A stretch of 64,000 nt of DNA from Nesterenkonia marinintestina (GCF_025420485.1 NZ_JAOEFD010000001.1:248001-312000), one strand, 5' to 3'; counted from the stretch's first letter, positions 48,520 to 57,690 are shown. Program-made: numbers and translations. Notes: a model not told the origin generated them from the sequence alone.

Positions 48520-50099
48520 CAGGACTCCTGGTCGGTGGACTCGGTCTCGAGGATCAGGCGGTCGGCGGCCAGCACGGCCCGCAGCGGAGCCGCGGCCTTG
48601 TCGACGGTCTCCCGACGCTCGGCGTCTTCGTCGGAGTCGGCGACGATCCCGCCGCCGGACTGGACGTGGGCGAGGCCCTCCTTGAGCAGGGCGGAACGGA
48701 TCGCGATGGCGGCGTCCATGCGCCCGGTGAGGTCGAAGTAGCCGACGACGCCGCCGTAGACCCCGCGGCGGGTCGGCTCCCAGGAGTCGAGCAGCTGGAG
48801 GGCCCGGGGCTTCGGCGCCCCGGAGAGGGTCCCGGCGGGGAAGGTGGCCGCCAGAGCGTCGTAGGCCGTCGCCTCGGAGTCGAGCTCCCCCTGGACGTGG
48901 GAGGTCAGGTGCATCACGTGGCTGAAGCGTTCGATCTCCATGAACCGGGTGACCTCCACGGTGCCGGGGCGGCAGACCTTGGCGAGGTCGTTGCGCGCCA
49001 GATCGACGAGCATCAGGTGCTCGGCGCGCTCCTTCTCGTCGGCGAGCAGGTCCTCCGCGAGGTCTTCGTCCTGACGGGGGGTCTGACCGCGGGGGCGGGT
49101 GCCGGCGATGGGGTGGGTCACCACCGTGCCCTCCTCCACCGTGACCAGCGCCTCGGGCGAGGCGCCCACCAGCTGATAGGGCACGCCGTCGGGCGTCTCG
49201 AAGGAGTGCAGGAACATATAGGGGCTCGGATTGAGAAGCCGCAGCATCCGGTAGACCGCCAGGCCGTCCACGTCGGTGGCGACCTGGAACCGCCGCGAGA
49301 CCACGATCTGGAAGACCTCGCCGTCGACGATCGCCTCCTTGGCCCGGGCGATCGTCTCCAGGTACTCCTGCTCGTCCCAGGCATGGACGACGCGGGCCTC
49401 GAGGTCGTAGTCGACGGTATCCGCCCAGTCGGAGGGCGCTGAGGCCGGCTGCGGGGGCGCAGGATCGGCCAGAGAGCGGCGCATGCCCTCCAGACGGGCG
49501 ACGGCGGCGTCGTAGGCGGCCTCCGCACCGGTGTCCCGACCGTCGGTGTTGATCGCGTTGGCGACCAGCGTCACGGTCGAGTCCCTGTTGTCGTGGACGG
49601 CGAGGTCGGCCACGAGGTTCATCGCCAGCTCGGGCACACGCAGGTCGTCCCGCGGCGGCGAAGGCAGGCGCTCCCAGTGCCGGACCATGTCCCATCCGAG
49701 GTAGCCCACCAGTCCGGAGGTCAGGTGCGGCAGCGTGGTCGCCCGAGCCCGACCGGCGTCGCCCGAGAGGTATCGGAGCGTCTCCCGCAGCACTTCGGCG
49801 GCGCCGCCCTCGGCGGGGGTGCCGGCCGGCGGATCGCCCATCCAGTGGGCGCGGCCGTCGCGTTCGGTGAGGGTGGCCTGCGACCGGACGCCGATGAACG
49901 AGTGCCGGGACCAGGCCGCGCCGGGCGCGGCGGACTCCAGCAGGAAGCTGCCCGGACGCCCGTCGGCCAGGGTCCGATAGATGCTCAGCGGAGTGTGGTC
50001 GTCGGCCAGCAGCCGCATCGTGACCGGGATGACCCGATGCTCGGCGGTCAGGCGGAGGAACTCCTCCCGCGAGGGGGTGACGACTCCGAGGGCACGCAT
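48519..50099 (-). CDS. trpE: Anthranilate synthase component I
   Basis: TrpE converts chorismate and ammonia (from TrpG) to anthranilate. The 526-residue protein has the N-terminal feedback domain with LLESAAPG (the LLES tryptophan-site element) and SFIGVRSQATL. The chorismate-binding domain shows FQIVVSRRF, THPIAGTRPRG, MLVDLARND and the C-terminal FPAGTLSGAPKPRA. TrpG is not encoded here. The ATG shares a base with the hisI stop (TGATG). The LLES element suggests direct inhibition by tryptophan. Confidence 0.97.
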   Translation of the reverse strand: MRALGVVTPSREEFLRLTAEHRVIPVTMRLLADDHTPLSIYRTLADGRPGSFLLESAAPGAAWSRHSFIGVRSQATLTERDGRAHWMGDPPAGTPAEGGAAEVLRETLRYLSGDAGRARATTLPHLTSGLVGYLGWDMVRHWERLPSPPRDDLRVPELAMNLVADLAVHDNRDSTVTLVANAINTDGRDTGAEAAYDAAVARLEGMRRSLADPAPPQPASAPSDWADTVDYDLEARVVHAWDEQEYLETIARAKEAIVDGEVFQIVVSRRFQVATDVDGLAVYRMLRLLNPSPYMFLHSFETPDGVPYQLVGASPEALVTVEEGTVVTHPIAGTRPRGQTPRQDEDLAEDLLADEKERAEHLMLVDLARNDLAKVCRPGTVEVTRFMEIERFSHVMHLTSHVQGELDSEATAYDALAATFPAGTLSGAPKPRALQLLDSWEPTRRGVYGGVVGYFDLTGRMDAAIAIRSALLKEGLAHVQSGGGIVADSDEDAERRETVDKAAAPLRAVLAADRLILETESTDQES

Positions 50100-50488
50100 C
50101 AGCGGTCCTCCTCGTCCTCGCCGTCGGCCGTGATCTCGCCGTCGGCCCAGATCTCGCCGTCGGTGAAGCATGTCGCCGCTCCGGTGTGGCAGGCCGGACC
50201 GACCTGGTCGACCTCGAGGAGCAGGGCGTCGCCGTCGCAGTCGAGGCGGAGCCGTCGCACCTGCTGGGTGTTCCCCGAGGTCGCGCCCTTGCGCCACAGC
50301 TCCCGGCGGGAGCGGGACCAGTACGTCGCCTGACCGGTCCGCAGGGTGGCGGCGAGGGCGGTCTCGTCCATCCACGCCAGCATCAGGACCTCCCCGGTGG
50401 CGGCCTCCTGGGCGATGGCCGGGATGAGCCCGTCGGCGGTGAGGCACAGCCGCGAGCGCAGCGCCTCGGGAAGCTCGGTGTCGTTCAT
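50099..50488 (-). CDS. hisI: Phosphoribosyl-AMP cyclohydrolase
   Basis: HisI opens the purine ring of PR-AMP, the third step of histidine synthesis. The 129-residue protein has [12 protein letters not shown] and [18 protein letters not shown]. The zinc/magnesium cysteines lie in [14 protein letters not shown] and [12 protein letters not shown]. It is monofunctional; the pyrophosphohydrolase HisE is a separate gene 1.7 kb upstream. The C-terminal 20 residues are an acidic imperfect repeat ([15 protein letters not shown]). The chosen ATG has AGGA 6 nt upstream. Confidence 0.96.
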   Translation of the reverse strand: MNDTELPEALRSRLCLTADGLIPAIAQEAATGEVLMLAWMDETALAATLRTGQATYWSRSRRELWRKGATSGNTQQVRRLRLDCDGDALLLEVDQVGPACHTGAATCFTDGEIWADGEITADGEDEEDR

Positions 50489-50546
50489 CGGAGGTCCTGT
50501 GGGGTCGTGTCGGTGCGGTCTCGGCATCTCAGGGTTCGGTACAGGG

Positions 50547-51329
50547 TCAGCGCACGATGTGCCCGGCGGAGCGCATCGCGTCCTTCACGCGGGCGATCAT
50601 ATCCGTCGGCCCGAAGTGGAAGACGGAGGCCGCCAGCACCGCGTCGGCCCCGGCGTCGACCGCTTCGGGGAAGTGCTGCACCCGCCCGGCGCCGCCGGAG
50701 GCGATGAGCGGGACACGGGTCACGGCCCGGACGGCGCGGATCATCTCCAGGTCGAAGCCGGCCTGCGTGCCGTCGGCGTCGATGGAGTTCAGGAGGATCT
50801 CGCCGACGCCCCGCTCGGCGGCCTCACGGCACCAGCCCAGGGCGTCGACGCCGGTGCCGCGTCGGCCGCCGTGGGTGGTGACCTCGAATCCGGAGGCGCA
50901 CCCCGGGTCATCGGTGCGGCGGGCGTCCAGCGAGAGGACCAGCACCTGGGACCCGAAGCGTGAGGTGATCTCGTCGATCAGCTCCGGGCGCGCCGCCGCC
51001 GCCGTGTTGACCGAAGCCTTGTCGGCGCCGCAGCGCAGCAGTCGGGCGACGTCCTCGACGGTCCGTACTCCCCCGCCGACGGTCAGCGGGATGAAGACCT
51101 CCTCGGCGGTGCGTGTGACCATCTCGAAGGTGGTCTCCCGGTCGGAGGATGAGGCGGTGACGTCGAGGAAGGTGAGTTCGTCGGCGCCGACCTCGTTGTA
51201 GCGTCGCGCCAGCTCCACCGGATCCCCGGCGTCGCGGAGGTTCTCGAAGTTGACCCCCTTGACCACGCGGCCGGCGTCGATGTCGAGGCAGGGGATGACG
51301 CGGACCGCCAGGGTGCTCGCTGCAGACAT
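50547..51329 (-). CDS. hisF: Imidazole glycerol phosphate synthase cyclase subunit
   Basis: HisF, with the glutaminase HisH (not in this window), forms the imidazole ring and releases AICAR. The 260-residue TIM barrel has the catalytic aspartate in [29 protein letters not shown] and [38 protein letters not shown] and the phosphate-binding IASGGAG follow. The ATG at 51329 lies 10 nt after the hisG stop. Confidence 0.97.
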   Translation of the reverse strand: MSAASTLAVRVIPCLDIDAGRVVKGVNFENLRDAGDPVELARRYNEVGADELTFLDVTASSSDRETTFEMVTRTAEEVFIPLTVGGGVRTVEDVARLLRCGADKASVNTAAAARPELIDEITSRFGSQVLVLSLDARRTDDPGCASGFEVTTHGGRRGTGVDALGWCREAAERGVGEILLNSIDADGTQAGFDLEMIRAVRAVTRVPLIASGGAGRVQHFPEAVDAGADAVLAASVFHFGPTDMIARVKDAMRSAGHIVR

Positions 51330-51339
51330 CCGGTGCCCC

Positions 51340-52191
51340 TCAGATCCGGCAGGCGTGGATCGACGAGACGAGGATGGCCCGAGCCCCGAGCTCATAGAGG
51401 TCGTCCATGAGCCGGTTGGTGTCCTCGGCCCTGATCATCGAACGCACTGCGACCCAGCCCTCGTCGGCCAGCGGGGAGATCGTCGGCGACTCCAGTCCCG
51501 GTGTGAGCTCGGAGACCTGGTCGATCAGGTGCTTGGGGATGTCGTAGTCGAGCATCAGGTACTGCCGTGCGACGAGCACCCCCTCCAGGCGCCGCATGAT
51601 GCGGCTGATCCCTTCGGGGCGTTCGCCGCGGCGGGAGATGATGATCGCCTCGGAACGCATGATCGGTTCTCCGAAGGTCTCCATACCGGCCGCCTTGAGG
51701 GTGTTGCCGGTCTCCACGACGTCGGCGATGGCGTCGGCGACCCCCAGCCGCACCGCGGACTCCACGGCGCCGTCGAGGTGGACCACTTCGACGTCGTCGA
51801 GCCGCTGATCCTCGAGCCATCGGGTCAGCAGACCGTCGTAGCTGGTGGCCACCCGACGGCCGACCAGCTGCTCGGCCGCGGAGAAGCGTCCGGCCGGTGC
51901 GGCCAGACGGAAGGTCGCGCCGCCGAAGCCCAGGCCCATGACCTCTTCCGCCCCGTGGTCCACCCTCGCGTCCTGGAACAGGTCCCGGCCGGTGATCCCC
52001 AGGTCCAGGGTGCCCGATCCGACGTAGACGGCGACGTCGCGGGGACGGAGATAGAAGAACTCGACGCCGTTCGCCTCGTCGAGCATGACCAGCTCACGAC
52101 GATCACGGCGCTGGACGTATCCGGCCTCGGTGAGCATGGCCATCGAAGCCTCGGACAGGGCGCCCTTGTTCGGGACGGCGACGCGCAGCAT
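51340..52191 (-). CDS. hisG: ATP phosphoribosyltransferase, long form
   Basis: HisG starts histidine synthesis by joining ATP and PRPP. The 283-residue protein is the long form, with a catalytic domain ([29 protein letters not shown]; the PRPP loop [18 protein letters not shown]) and a C-terminal regulatory domain (about 210-283). The regulatory domain is where histidine binds to inhibit. No HisZ is needed for this form. AGGAG lies 9 nt before the ATG. The gap to hisE is 53 nt. Confidence 0.97.
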   Translation of the reverse strand: MLRVAVPNKGALSEASMAMLTEAGYVQRRDRRELVMLDEANGVEFFYLRPRDVAVYVGSGTLDLGITGRDLFQDARVDHGAEEVMGLGFGGATFRLAAPAGRFSAAEQLVGRRVATSYDGLLTRWLEDQRLDDVEVVHLDGAVESAVRLGVADAIADVVETGNTLKAAGMETFGEPIMRSEAIIISRRGERPEGISRIMRRLEGVLVARQYLMLDYDIPKHLIDQVSELTPGLESPTISPLADEGWVAVRSMIRAEDTNRLMDDLYELGARAILVSSIHACRI

Positions 52192-52244
52192 AGGGGGTGC
52201 TCCTCGGTGAGGGACGGGACGTGACGGATGCCGGGGGTGCGGAC

Positions 52245-52508
52245 TCAGAGATGTCGGTAGACGTCCTCGGGGGCGATGCCGACGGCCAGCATCATCACCT
52301 GCACGTGGTAGAGCAGCTGGGAGATCTCCTCCGCGGCCGCCTCCTCGGACTCATACTCCGCGGCCATCCACACCTCGGCCGCCTCTTCGACGACCTTCTT
52401 GCCGATCTGATGGACGCCGGCGTCCAGTGCGGCGACGGTCCCCGAGCCCTCGGGGCGCGAGGCGGCCTTCTCGGCGAGTTCGGCGTAGAGCTGGTCGAAG
52501 GTCTTCAC
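52245..52508 (-). CDS. hisE: Phosphoribosyl-ATP pyrophosphohydrolase
   Basis: HisE removes pyrophosphate from PR-ATP, the second histidine step. The 87-residue MazG-like all-alpha protein contains [22 protein letters not shown] and the metal-binding [28 protein letters not shown]. It is a separate protein rather than a HisIE fusion. The start is a GTG at 52508; a TACTCT box 6 nt upstream suggests a leaderless transcript for the his genes, separate from the rib genes. Confidence 0.95.
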   Translation of the reverse strand: MKTFDQLYAELAEKAASRPEGSGTVAALDAGVHQIGKKVVEEAAEVWMAAEYESEEAAAEEISQLLYHVQVMMLAVGIAPEDVYRHL

Positions 52509-52514
52509 CCCACC

Positions 52515-52520
52515 AGAGTA
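52515..52520 (-). promoter_or_regulatory. Putative -10 box of hisE (leaderless)
   Basis: TACTCT on the minus strand ends 6 nt before the GTG at 52508. It lies in the 59-nt gap after ribH, so his-trp expression could be initiated here independently of the FMN-controlled rib genes. Confidence 0.5.
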
Positions 52521-52567
52521 TGCCCTCGGTCCGGGAGGGCACGATTCGACGACGGCGTCCGGAGGGG

Positions 52568-53059
52568 TCACCGCAGGCGGGCGATCTCCGCGGCCGCGGC
52601 CACCGCCGCATGGGCGGCCTCGAAGCCCTTGTCCTCCCGGGACCCCTCCAGGCCGGCACGGTCGAGGGCCTGCTGCTCGTCGTCGCAGGTCAGCACCCCG
52701 AATCCGACGGGCACCCCTGTGGTGACGGCCACCTGGGTGAGTCCCTCCGCAGCCGCTCGGCAGACATAGTCGAAGTGGGGCGTGCCCCCGCGGACGACGA
52801 CGCCGAGTGCGACGACGACGTCGTGCTCCTCGGCTGCGTGCCGCGCCAGCACGGGCAGCTCGAAGCTGCCGGGGGCGTCGATCAGGGTGAGCTCTGCGAC
52901 GCCGACCTGGTCGAGCAGGCGGCGGGCTCCGGCGAGCAGCCCCTCGCGGACGCGGGCGTGCCAGCGTCCGGCGACCACTGCCACCCGCAGGCCTCGGGCG
53001 GCCTCGCGCAGCGCCCGGAGCTCTTCGTCGTCGATCGTCGGGGTTCCGGTGGCGCTCAT
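52568..53059 (-). CDS. ribH: 6,7-dimethyl-8-ribityllumazine synthase
   Basis: RibH condenses the RibB and RibD-pathway products to lumazine, the substrate of riboflavin synthase. The 163-residue protein has [32 protein letters not shown] and [19 protein letters not shown] (catalytic histidine region). [19 protein letters not shown] also matches. The ATG overlaps the stop of the preceding fusion gene (ATGA), so all enzymes acting after lumazine formation are translationally linked. It is the last rib gene before his. Confidence 0.96.
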   Translation of the reverse strand: MSATGTPTIDDEELRALREAARGLRVAVVAGRWHARVREGLLAGARRLLDQVGVAELTLIDAPGSFELPVLARHAAEEHDVVVALGVVVRGGTPHFDYVCRAAAEGLTQVAVTTGVPVGFGVLTCDDEQQALDRAGLEGSREDKGFEAAHAAVAAAAEIARLR

Positions 53060-55131
53060 CGTGTCTCTCCCTGTTCGTCCTCGGTGGGCAGGTGGTCGGT
53101 GCACAGATCGTCGGTGGGCAGGTGGTCCGTGGGCAGGTCCTCGGGCGGGACGTCGTCGACGGGGACTGTTCGGACGGAGGAGTCCTCGTCGAGGTCCCCC
53201 CGGTGGTCCAACATATGACGCATCCGGTCCCGCTTGGTGCGCAGATAGCGTCGGTTCTCCTCGTGGACGACGCCGTCGGAGGGCACCTGGGTGACGTCGA
53301 GTCCGGCCCGGCGCAGCGCCTCGACCTTCTCCGGGTTGTTCGTCAGAAGTCGGAGCCTGGTGATGCCCCGGCGACGCAGCACGGCCGCGGCCCCGGCGTA
53401 GTCGCGCAGCTCAGCGGCGAGCCCGAGCATCTCGTTGGCCTCGACGGTGTCGGCGCCGTCCTCCTGGAGCCTGTAGGCACGCAGCTTGTTCACCAGCCCG
53501 ATCCCCCGGCCTTCATGTCCGCGCAGGTAGAGCAGGTGGCCGCCGTCGCGGTGCAGGGTCTGCAGCGCCGAGTCGAGCTGTGTGCCGCAGTCGCAGCGGT
53601 GCGAGCCCAGGACGTCGCCGGTCAGGCACTCCGAGTGCAGTCGGACCAGGGGTCCGTCGCGTCGGGCCTCGGCCTGCACACCGGGAGCGGTCAGCAGCAG
53701 GTGCTCGTGCCCGGTGGTGTGCTCGGTCCAGGCCTGGGCCACGAACGTCCCGTAGTCGGTGGGCAGGGTCACCTCCGGTCCCCCGGTGACCGGAGGGGCC
53801 TCGGATGCGCCGTCGGACACGCCGCTCGGCTCCGCACCTCCGCGGTGGGCGATGAGGTCCGCGATGGAGATGAGCGCGAGTCCGTGGGTGTCGGCGAACC
53901 TGCGCAGGGCCGGCAGGCGCATCATGGCGCCGTCGTCGTGGACCAGTTCTGCGATCACCCCGACCTCGGGGGCTCCGGCCAGTCGGCACAGGTCGATCGC
54001 GGCCTCGGTGTGGCCCGGGCGGCCCAGCACGCCGTGCGGGTCGGCGATGAGCGGGAGCATGTGGCCGGGGCGGGTGAGGTCCTCGGCCGCGGCGGCGTCG
54101 GAGGCGATCAGGCGGGCTGTGGTCGCCCGGTCCGCCGCGCTGATGCCGGTGCTCACTCCGGCGGCGGCGTCGCAGGTCACCGTGTAGGCGGTGCCCTTCG
54201 GATCCTGGTTCCGGACCACCATCGGTGGCAGGTCGAGATGTGCGGCCCGCGACGGCGTCATCGGCACGCAGACCACGCCGGAGGTGTGACGCACGGTGAA
54301 CCCCATGAGCTCCTCGGTGGCCGAGGAGGCGGGGAAGACGAGGTCTCCCTCGTTCTCGCGGTCGGCGTCGTCGACCACCACCACGGGGCGCCCCGCGGTC
54401 AGCTGGGCGACGGCGTCGGCGATCGGATCCAGCGTCGGCTCGGGTGCCGGGTCCAGCATCGGATCCGACGGGCCGGTGTCACCTGCGGTCTCGGTGACGG
54501 GGGCGGCTGCGGCTCCGACCCTCTCCTCGGCCTCGACCATCCGACGGGCGTACTTGGCGAGGATGTCATACTCCACGTTCACCTCGTCGCCGAGTCCGAG
54601 CCCGCCCAGGGTGGTCTCCCGCAGCGTGGTGGGGATGAGCCCGACCTCGAACCACGGGGTGCCGTCCACGCCCACGGCCGTCACGGTCAGGGACACCCCG
54701 TCGACGGCCACCGAGCCCTTCTCGACCACGGGAGGAAGCGGGGTCCCGTCCTCTCCGGAGAGGGCGAACCGATGACGTCCCTCGGCGGTGTCACGGTCGA
54801 CGAGCCGGGCGCGACGATCGACGTGGCCCTGGACGATGTGACCGTCCAGCCGCGCCCCGGCGGGGAGGCACCGCTCCAGGTTGACGCGGTGCCCCGGGGC
54901 CAGACCGCCCATCGTGGTGCGCCGGAGGGTCTCGTCGATGAGGTCCACCGCGATCTCGTCGCCGTCGATCTCCGTGGCCGAGACGCACACCCCGTTCACG
55001 GCGACGGATCCGCCCGGGGTGAGGCCGTCGGTGTGGCCGGGGGCGGCGAACCGCAGACGGACGACGCCGCGTGCGGGGTCCTCGCTGCGCTCGAGCACGG
55101 TCCCGAGGCCGGTGACGATTCCTGTGAACAT
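53056..55131 (-). CDS. Trifunctional riboflavin synthase / DHBP synthase / GTP cyclohydrolase II
   Basis: One 691-residue frame contains three complete enzymes. Residues 1-205 are riboflavin synthase with two lumazine-binding repeats ([41 protein letters not shown]). Residues about 235-430 are DHBP synthase RibB (DRENE at 257-261; [34 protein letters not shown]). Residues about 452-640 are GTP cyclohydrolase II RibA, with zinc ligands Cys502, Cys513 and Cys515 in [18 protein letters not shown]. RibBA fusion is common, but riboflavin synthase is normally a separate gene. The linker (206-236) is Ala/Pro/Asp-rich, and the last 35 residues are an acidic repeat. All active-site motifs are intact, so each activity is expected. 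It lies between ribD (4 nt) and ribH (overlap). Confidence 0.93.
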   Translation of the reverse strand: MFTGIVTGLGTVLERSEDPARGVVRLRFAAPGHTDGLTPGGSVAVNGVCVSATEIDGDEIAVDLIDETLRRTTMGGLAPGHRVNLERCLPAGARLDGHIVQGHVDRRARLVDRDTAEGRHRFALSGEDGTPLPPVVEKGSVAVDGVSLTVTAVGVDGTPWFEVGLIPTTLRETTLGGLGLGDEVNVEYDILAKYARRMVEAEERVGAAAAPVTETAGDTGPSDPMLDPAPEPTLDPIADAVAQLTAGRPVVVVDDADRENEGDLVFPASSATEELMGFTVRHTSGVVCVPMTPSRAAHLDLPPMVVRNQDPKGTAYTVTCDAAAGVSTGISAADRATTARLIASDAAAAEDLTRPGHMLPLIADPHGVLGRPGHTEAAIDLCRLAGAPEVGVIAELVHDDGAMMRLPALRRFADTHGLALISIADLIAHRGGAEPSGVSDGASEAPPVTGGPEVTLPTDYGTFVAQAWTEHTTGHEHLLLTAPGVQAEARRDGPLVRLHSECLTGDVLGSHRCDCGTQLDSALQTLHRDGGHLLYLRGHEGRGIGLVNKLRAYRLQEDGADTVEANEMLGLAAELRDYAGAAAVLRRRGITRLRLLTNNPEKVEALRRAGLDVTQVPSDGVVHEENRRYLRTKRDRMRHMLDHRGDLDEDSSVRTVPVDDVPPEDLPTDHLPTDDLCTDHLPTEDEQGETR

Positions 55132-55135
55132 GGGG

Positions 55136-56296
55136 TCAGTCGCTCCTGTCGGTCTGGTCGCAGGGTGTCGACGGTGACTCGGGCGTCGGCGCCAGGTGGG
55201 TGCAGACGTCCTGGTCGAGCAGCCGCACCGGGCCGGATTCCGCCGGGTCCAGGCGGAACCGCGGCGCATCGTCCAGGGTGCCGACGCCGAGGTCCCCGAC
55301 GCTGGAGGGTCCGGCCCCCAGCAGCAGGGGAGCCTGGTAGACGAAGACCTCGTCGACGAGGTCGGCCGCGAAGAAGGACCCCATCACCCGGGCGCCGCCC
55401 TCGACGAGGAGATGGCGGACCGGTCGGCCCCGGTGATCGGTCTCGGCGAGCATCCGAAGAGCCTCGGAGGGATCGCGGGTGGCCAGATGGCGCCACCCCT
55501 CCCCCTCGGGCCGATCCTGACGCAGGCGCGCGGCGGCCGGAACCCCGCGCAGCCCCATCACGCACCGCAGGGGCTGCCTGTCGCTGGGCCGGCCGTCCGG
55601 CCCGCGGGCGGTCAGCCGGGGGTCGTCGACGCGGACGGTCTCGGTGCCCACGAGTATCGCGTCGATGCGTTCCCGGATCATGTGGGTGTGGCGACGCGAG
55701 GCCGGTGAGGTGATCCACATGCTGGTCCCGTCGGCGGCGGCGATCCGTCCGTCGAGGGTCTGCGCCAGGTGCACGGTCACGAAGGGACGGTCCTCGTGCT
55801 GGGCCCGGCGCCACCGATGGTTCAGATCTCGGCATCGGTCCTCGAGGACACCGGAGTCGACTCCGACGCCGGCCTCGGCGAGGAGCCGGCCTCCTCCCCC
55901 GGCCCGCCGGGTCGGATCGGTGTCGCCGTAGACGACGCGCCCGACCCCCGCCTCAAGGATCGCCTCGGTGCACGGGGGCTGCCGTCCGTGGTGCCGGCAG
56001 GGCTCCAGGGTGGAGTAGAGCACCGCGTCGGCGAGGTCCGCCTCGGCGAGGTCGGTCCCTGCGTGCTCGCCCGCAGCCTGCGACGCGGCGAAGGTCTCCA
56101 GGGCCTGCCGCTCAGCATGCAGGCTGCCGGCCCCTCGGTGGTGCCCGACCGCCAGCACGCGGTCACCGAGCGCCAGCACGGCGCCCACCAGCGGATTCGA
56201 CCCGCGGTGCCCAGCCGCGGCGGCCTCCAGCGCCGCCTCCATGTGGGTCTCGTCCGCCCGGATGAGACCGGAACGGCTGTGACGGTCCGCCGTCAT
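55136..56296 (-). CDS. ribD: Riboflavin biosynthesis deaminase/reductase
   Basis: RibD deaminates and then reduces the pyrimidine produced by GTP cyclohydrolase II. The 386-residue protein has the N-terminal zinc deaminase domain (HAERQAL; LEPCRHHGRQPPCTEAIL) and a C-terminal NADPH reductase domain. The reductase domain includes RPFVTVHLAQTLDGRIAAADG and LLVEGGARVMGSFF. The ATG overlaps the stop of the transporter gene upstream (ATGA). It is 4 nt from the fusion gene, so the rib genes form a tightly coupled operon. Confidence 0.96.
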   Translation of the reverse strand: MTADRHSRSGLIRADETHMEAALEAAAAGHRGSNPLVGAVLALGDRVLAVGHHRGAGSLHAERQALETFAASQAAGEHAGTDLAEADLADAVLYSTLEPCRHHGRQPPCTEAILEAGVGRVVYGDTDPTRRAGGGGRLLAEAGVGVDSGVLEDRCRDLNHRWRRAQHEDRPFVTVHLAQTLDGRIAAADGTSMWITSPASRRHTHMIRERIDAILVGTETVRVDDPRLTARGPDGRPSDRQPLRCVMGLRGVPAAARLRQDRPEGEGWRHLATRDPSEALRMLAETDHRGRPVRHLLVEGGARVMGSFFAADLVDEVFVYQAPLLLGAGPSSVGDLGVGTLDDAPRFRLDPAESGPVRLLDQDVCTHLAPTPESPSTPCDQTDRSD

Positions 56297-57015
56297 CCTC
56301 GCTCCCCTCCCTCGTCGGCGGGGTGGATGCGCGGGTCCAGATGCAGGGTCTCCACCTGCGGCTTGGCCCGCACGTGCGCCGACCACCAGACGAAGAATCC
56401 GACGAGGGTGAAGACCCCGTAGAAGAGGTACATGAACGCCGAGGCGTAGTATCCGGCCGACCACAGCAGGGGCACCCCGACGATGTCGACGGCGACCCAG
56501 ATGAGCCAGAACTCCACCCACCCGCGCGCCATCCCGTAGGTCGCCAGGAGGGATCCCACGAACGTCCAGGCGTCGGCCCAGACCGGCTCCCAGCTGCCGA
56601 GGGCGCGGAACAGCGGGGTGAGTGCGAGGGTGCCGAGTATGAGACCGGCCGCCAGGCCGATCCGTGCCCGCGCCCCGGCCCACTGCGGGGTGATGGCGCC
56701 GGCGTCGTGCCCGTCCGCCTCGGCACGGCTCCGGTGCCAGCGCACCCAGCCGTAGACGGATACCGCGAGGAACATGATCTGACGTCCGGCCTGACCGAGG
56801 AGAGCGGGGTTCTCGTCGACGCCGAGGAAGGATCCGAGGAAGACGGTCAGCAGGATGAGGTTTCCGATGATCCCCACGGGCCAGGCCCAGACGCGTCGGA
56901 GCATCCCTCCCAGCGCGCAGGCGAGTCCGAACGCGTTGCCGATCACCTCACGGAGCAGCAGCGCTCCCCCGGCGACCGGGATCTCAGCCTCGAGCAGCCA
57001 CTGGAGCACATCCAT
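56293..57015 (-). CDS. ribM: PnuC-family transporter, probable riboflavin transporter RibM
   Basis: This 240-residue membrane protein has about six to seven hydrophobic helices. It shows PnuC-family motifs (GNAFGLACALGGM; WPVGIIGNLIL; the C-terminal WVAVDIVGVPLLWSAGYYASAFMYL). PnuC proteins carry nicotinamide riboside or, in the actinobacterial RibM/PnuX branch, riboflavin. Being the first gene after an FMN riboswitch and co-translated with ribD argues for riboflavin uptake. The N-terminus is chosen at 57015. The 145-nt stretch between riboswitch and start contains a hairpin that may be the expression platform. Confidence 0.88.
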   Translation of the reverse strand: MDVLQWLLEAEIPVAGGALLLREVIGNAFGLACALGGMLRRVWAWPVGIIGNLILLTVFLGSFLGVDENPALLGQAGRQIMFLAVSVYGWVRWHRSRAEADGHDAGAITPQWAGARARIGLAAGLILGTLALTPLFRALGSWEPVWADAWTFVGSLLATYGMARGWVEFWLIWVAVDIVGVPLLWSAGYYASAFMYLFYGVFTLVGFFVWWSAHVRAKPQVETLHLDPRIHPADEGGERG

Positions 57016-57046
57016 GCCGGCACCTGGTCCTCTCGGCCGCCGTCGG

Positions 57047-57090
57047 GCCCTCGTCCGTGTCATCGGACTCCGGGGGCGGACGACGAGGGC
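57047..57090 (-). promoter_or_regulatory. Hairpin in the riboswitch expression platform
   Basis: GACGAGGGC and its complement (57047-57055 and 57082-57090) form a 9-bp stem between the FMN aptamer and ribM. It could be the FMN-dependent terminator or part of a sequestering structure. No U-tract follows, so translational or Rho-dependent control is possible. Confidence 0.45.
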
Positions 57091-57161
57091 TCGGCAGAGC
57101 CTCGGACGCGGTGCGTCGCGGCGTGGACCGCGCGGTGAGGCGGGACCCGACGCCGCAGACT

Positions 57162-57298
57162 CGTGCTGCCTCCCATCCAGACTGTGACTGTCGGTACCGG
57201 AGTTCCACCGGTTCGGCCGCCGTCTGTCCCCACTCGGAGGTGACTGCGGGTCGCGGACTGTTACCGCCGGTTCGGACTTTCACCGACCCCGGAGCACG
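57162..57298 (-). ncRNA. FMN riboswitch (RFN element)
   Basis: The minus-strand sequence contains the conserved RFN core: GGTCGGTGAAAGTCCGAACC, CGGCGGTAACAGTCCGCGA and GGTGGAACTCCGGTACCGAC. AGTCACAGTCTGGATGGGAG follows. It is closed by a terminal stem of CGTGCT with AGCACG. FMN binding to such elements lowers rib gene expression. It precedes ribM-ribD-fusion-ribH. Confidence 0.95.
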
Positions 57299-57347
57299 AT
57301 GCGTGTCGCAGACAAGTGTGCCACACCTGCCCGATGTGGGCGGAGAC

Positions 57348-57387
57348 GACTGCGGGGCCGGCACCCGTAGGTGCCGGCCCCGCAGTC
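57348..57387 (-). terminator. Strong hairpin after the tRNA cluster
   Basis: A perfect 18-bp inverted repeat (57348-57365 and 57370-57387) with a 4-nt loop starts 12 nt after the last tRNA-Gly. It has no U-tract on the minus strand. It probably ends the tRNA transcript and separates it from the riboswitch-controlled rib genes. Confidence 0.75.
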
Positions 57388-57398
57388 CCGTCGTACTG

Positions 57399-57472
57399 AG
57401 CGGATGACGAGATTCGAACTCGCGACCCTCACCATGGCAAGGTGATGCTCTAGCCAGCTGAGCTACATCCGC
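57399..57472 (-). tRNA. tRNA-Gly (GCC anticodon), copy 1
   Basis: The 74-nt tRNA has acceptor GCGGATG/CATCCGC, a loop carrying GCC and the T-loop GTTCGAATC. It is identical to the copy at 57773-57846. It is the last gene of the Gly-Cys-Val-Gly cluster in transcription order. Confidence 0.95.
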
Positions 57473-57504
57473 ATCGGAACGGCCCGTCACGGACCTCTTC
57501 CGAG

Positions 57505-57576
57505 TGCGCGATACTGGGATCGAACCAGTGACCTCTTCCGTGTCAGGGAAGCGCGCTACCGCTGCGCCAATCGCGC
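57505..57576 (-). tRNA. tRNA-Val (GAC anticodon)
   Basis: The 72-nt tRNA has acceptor GCGCGAT/ATCGCGC, an anticodon loop CTGACAC carrying GAC and the T-loop GTTCGATCC. It is third in the cluster. Confidence 0.95.
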
Positions 57577-57619
57577 CTATTCTGCTGTCCGTCACGGGCG
57601 GGCCCGCTCCGGTCCTGCG

Positions 57620-57690
57620 AGGTGGGGACGGGAATCGAACCCGCGTATACGGCTTTGCAGGCCGCTGCCTCGCCACTCGGCCACCCCACC
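57620..57690 (-). tRNA. tRNA-Cys (GCA anticodon)
   Basis: The 71-nt tRNA has acceptor GGTGGGG/CCCCACC, an anticodon loop CTGCAAA carrying GCA and the T-loop GTTCGATTC. It is second in the cluster. Confidence 0.95.
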
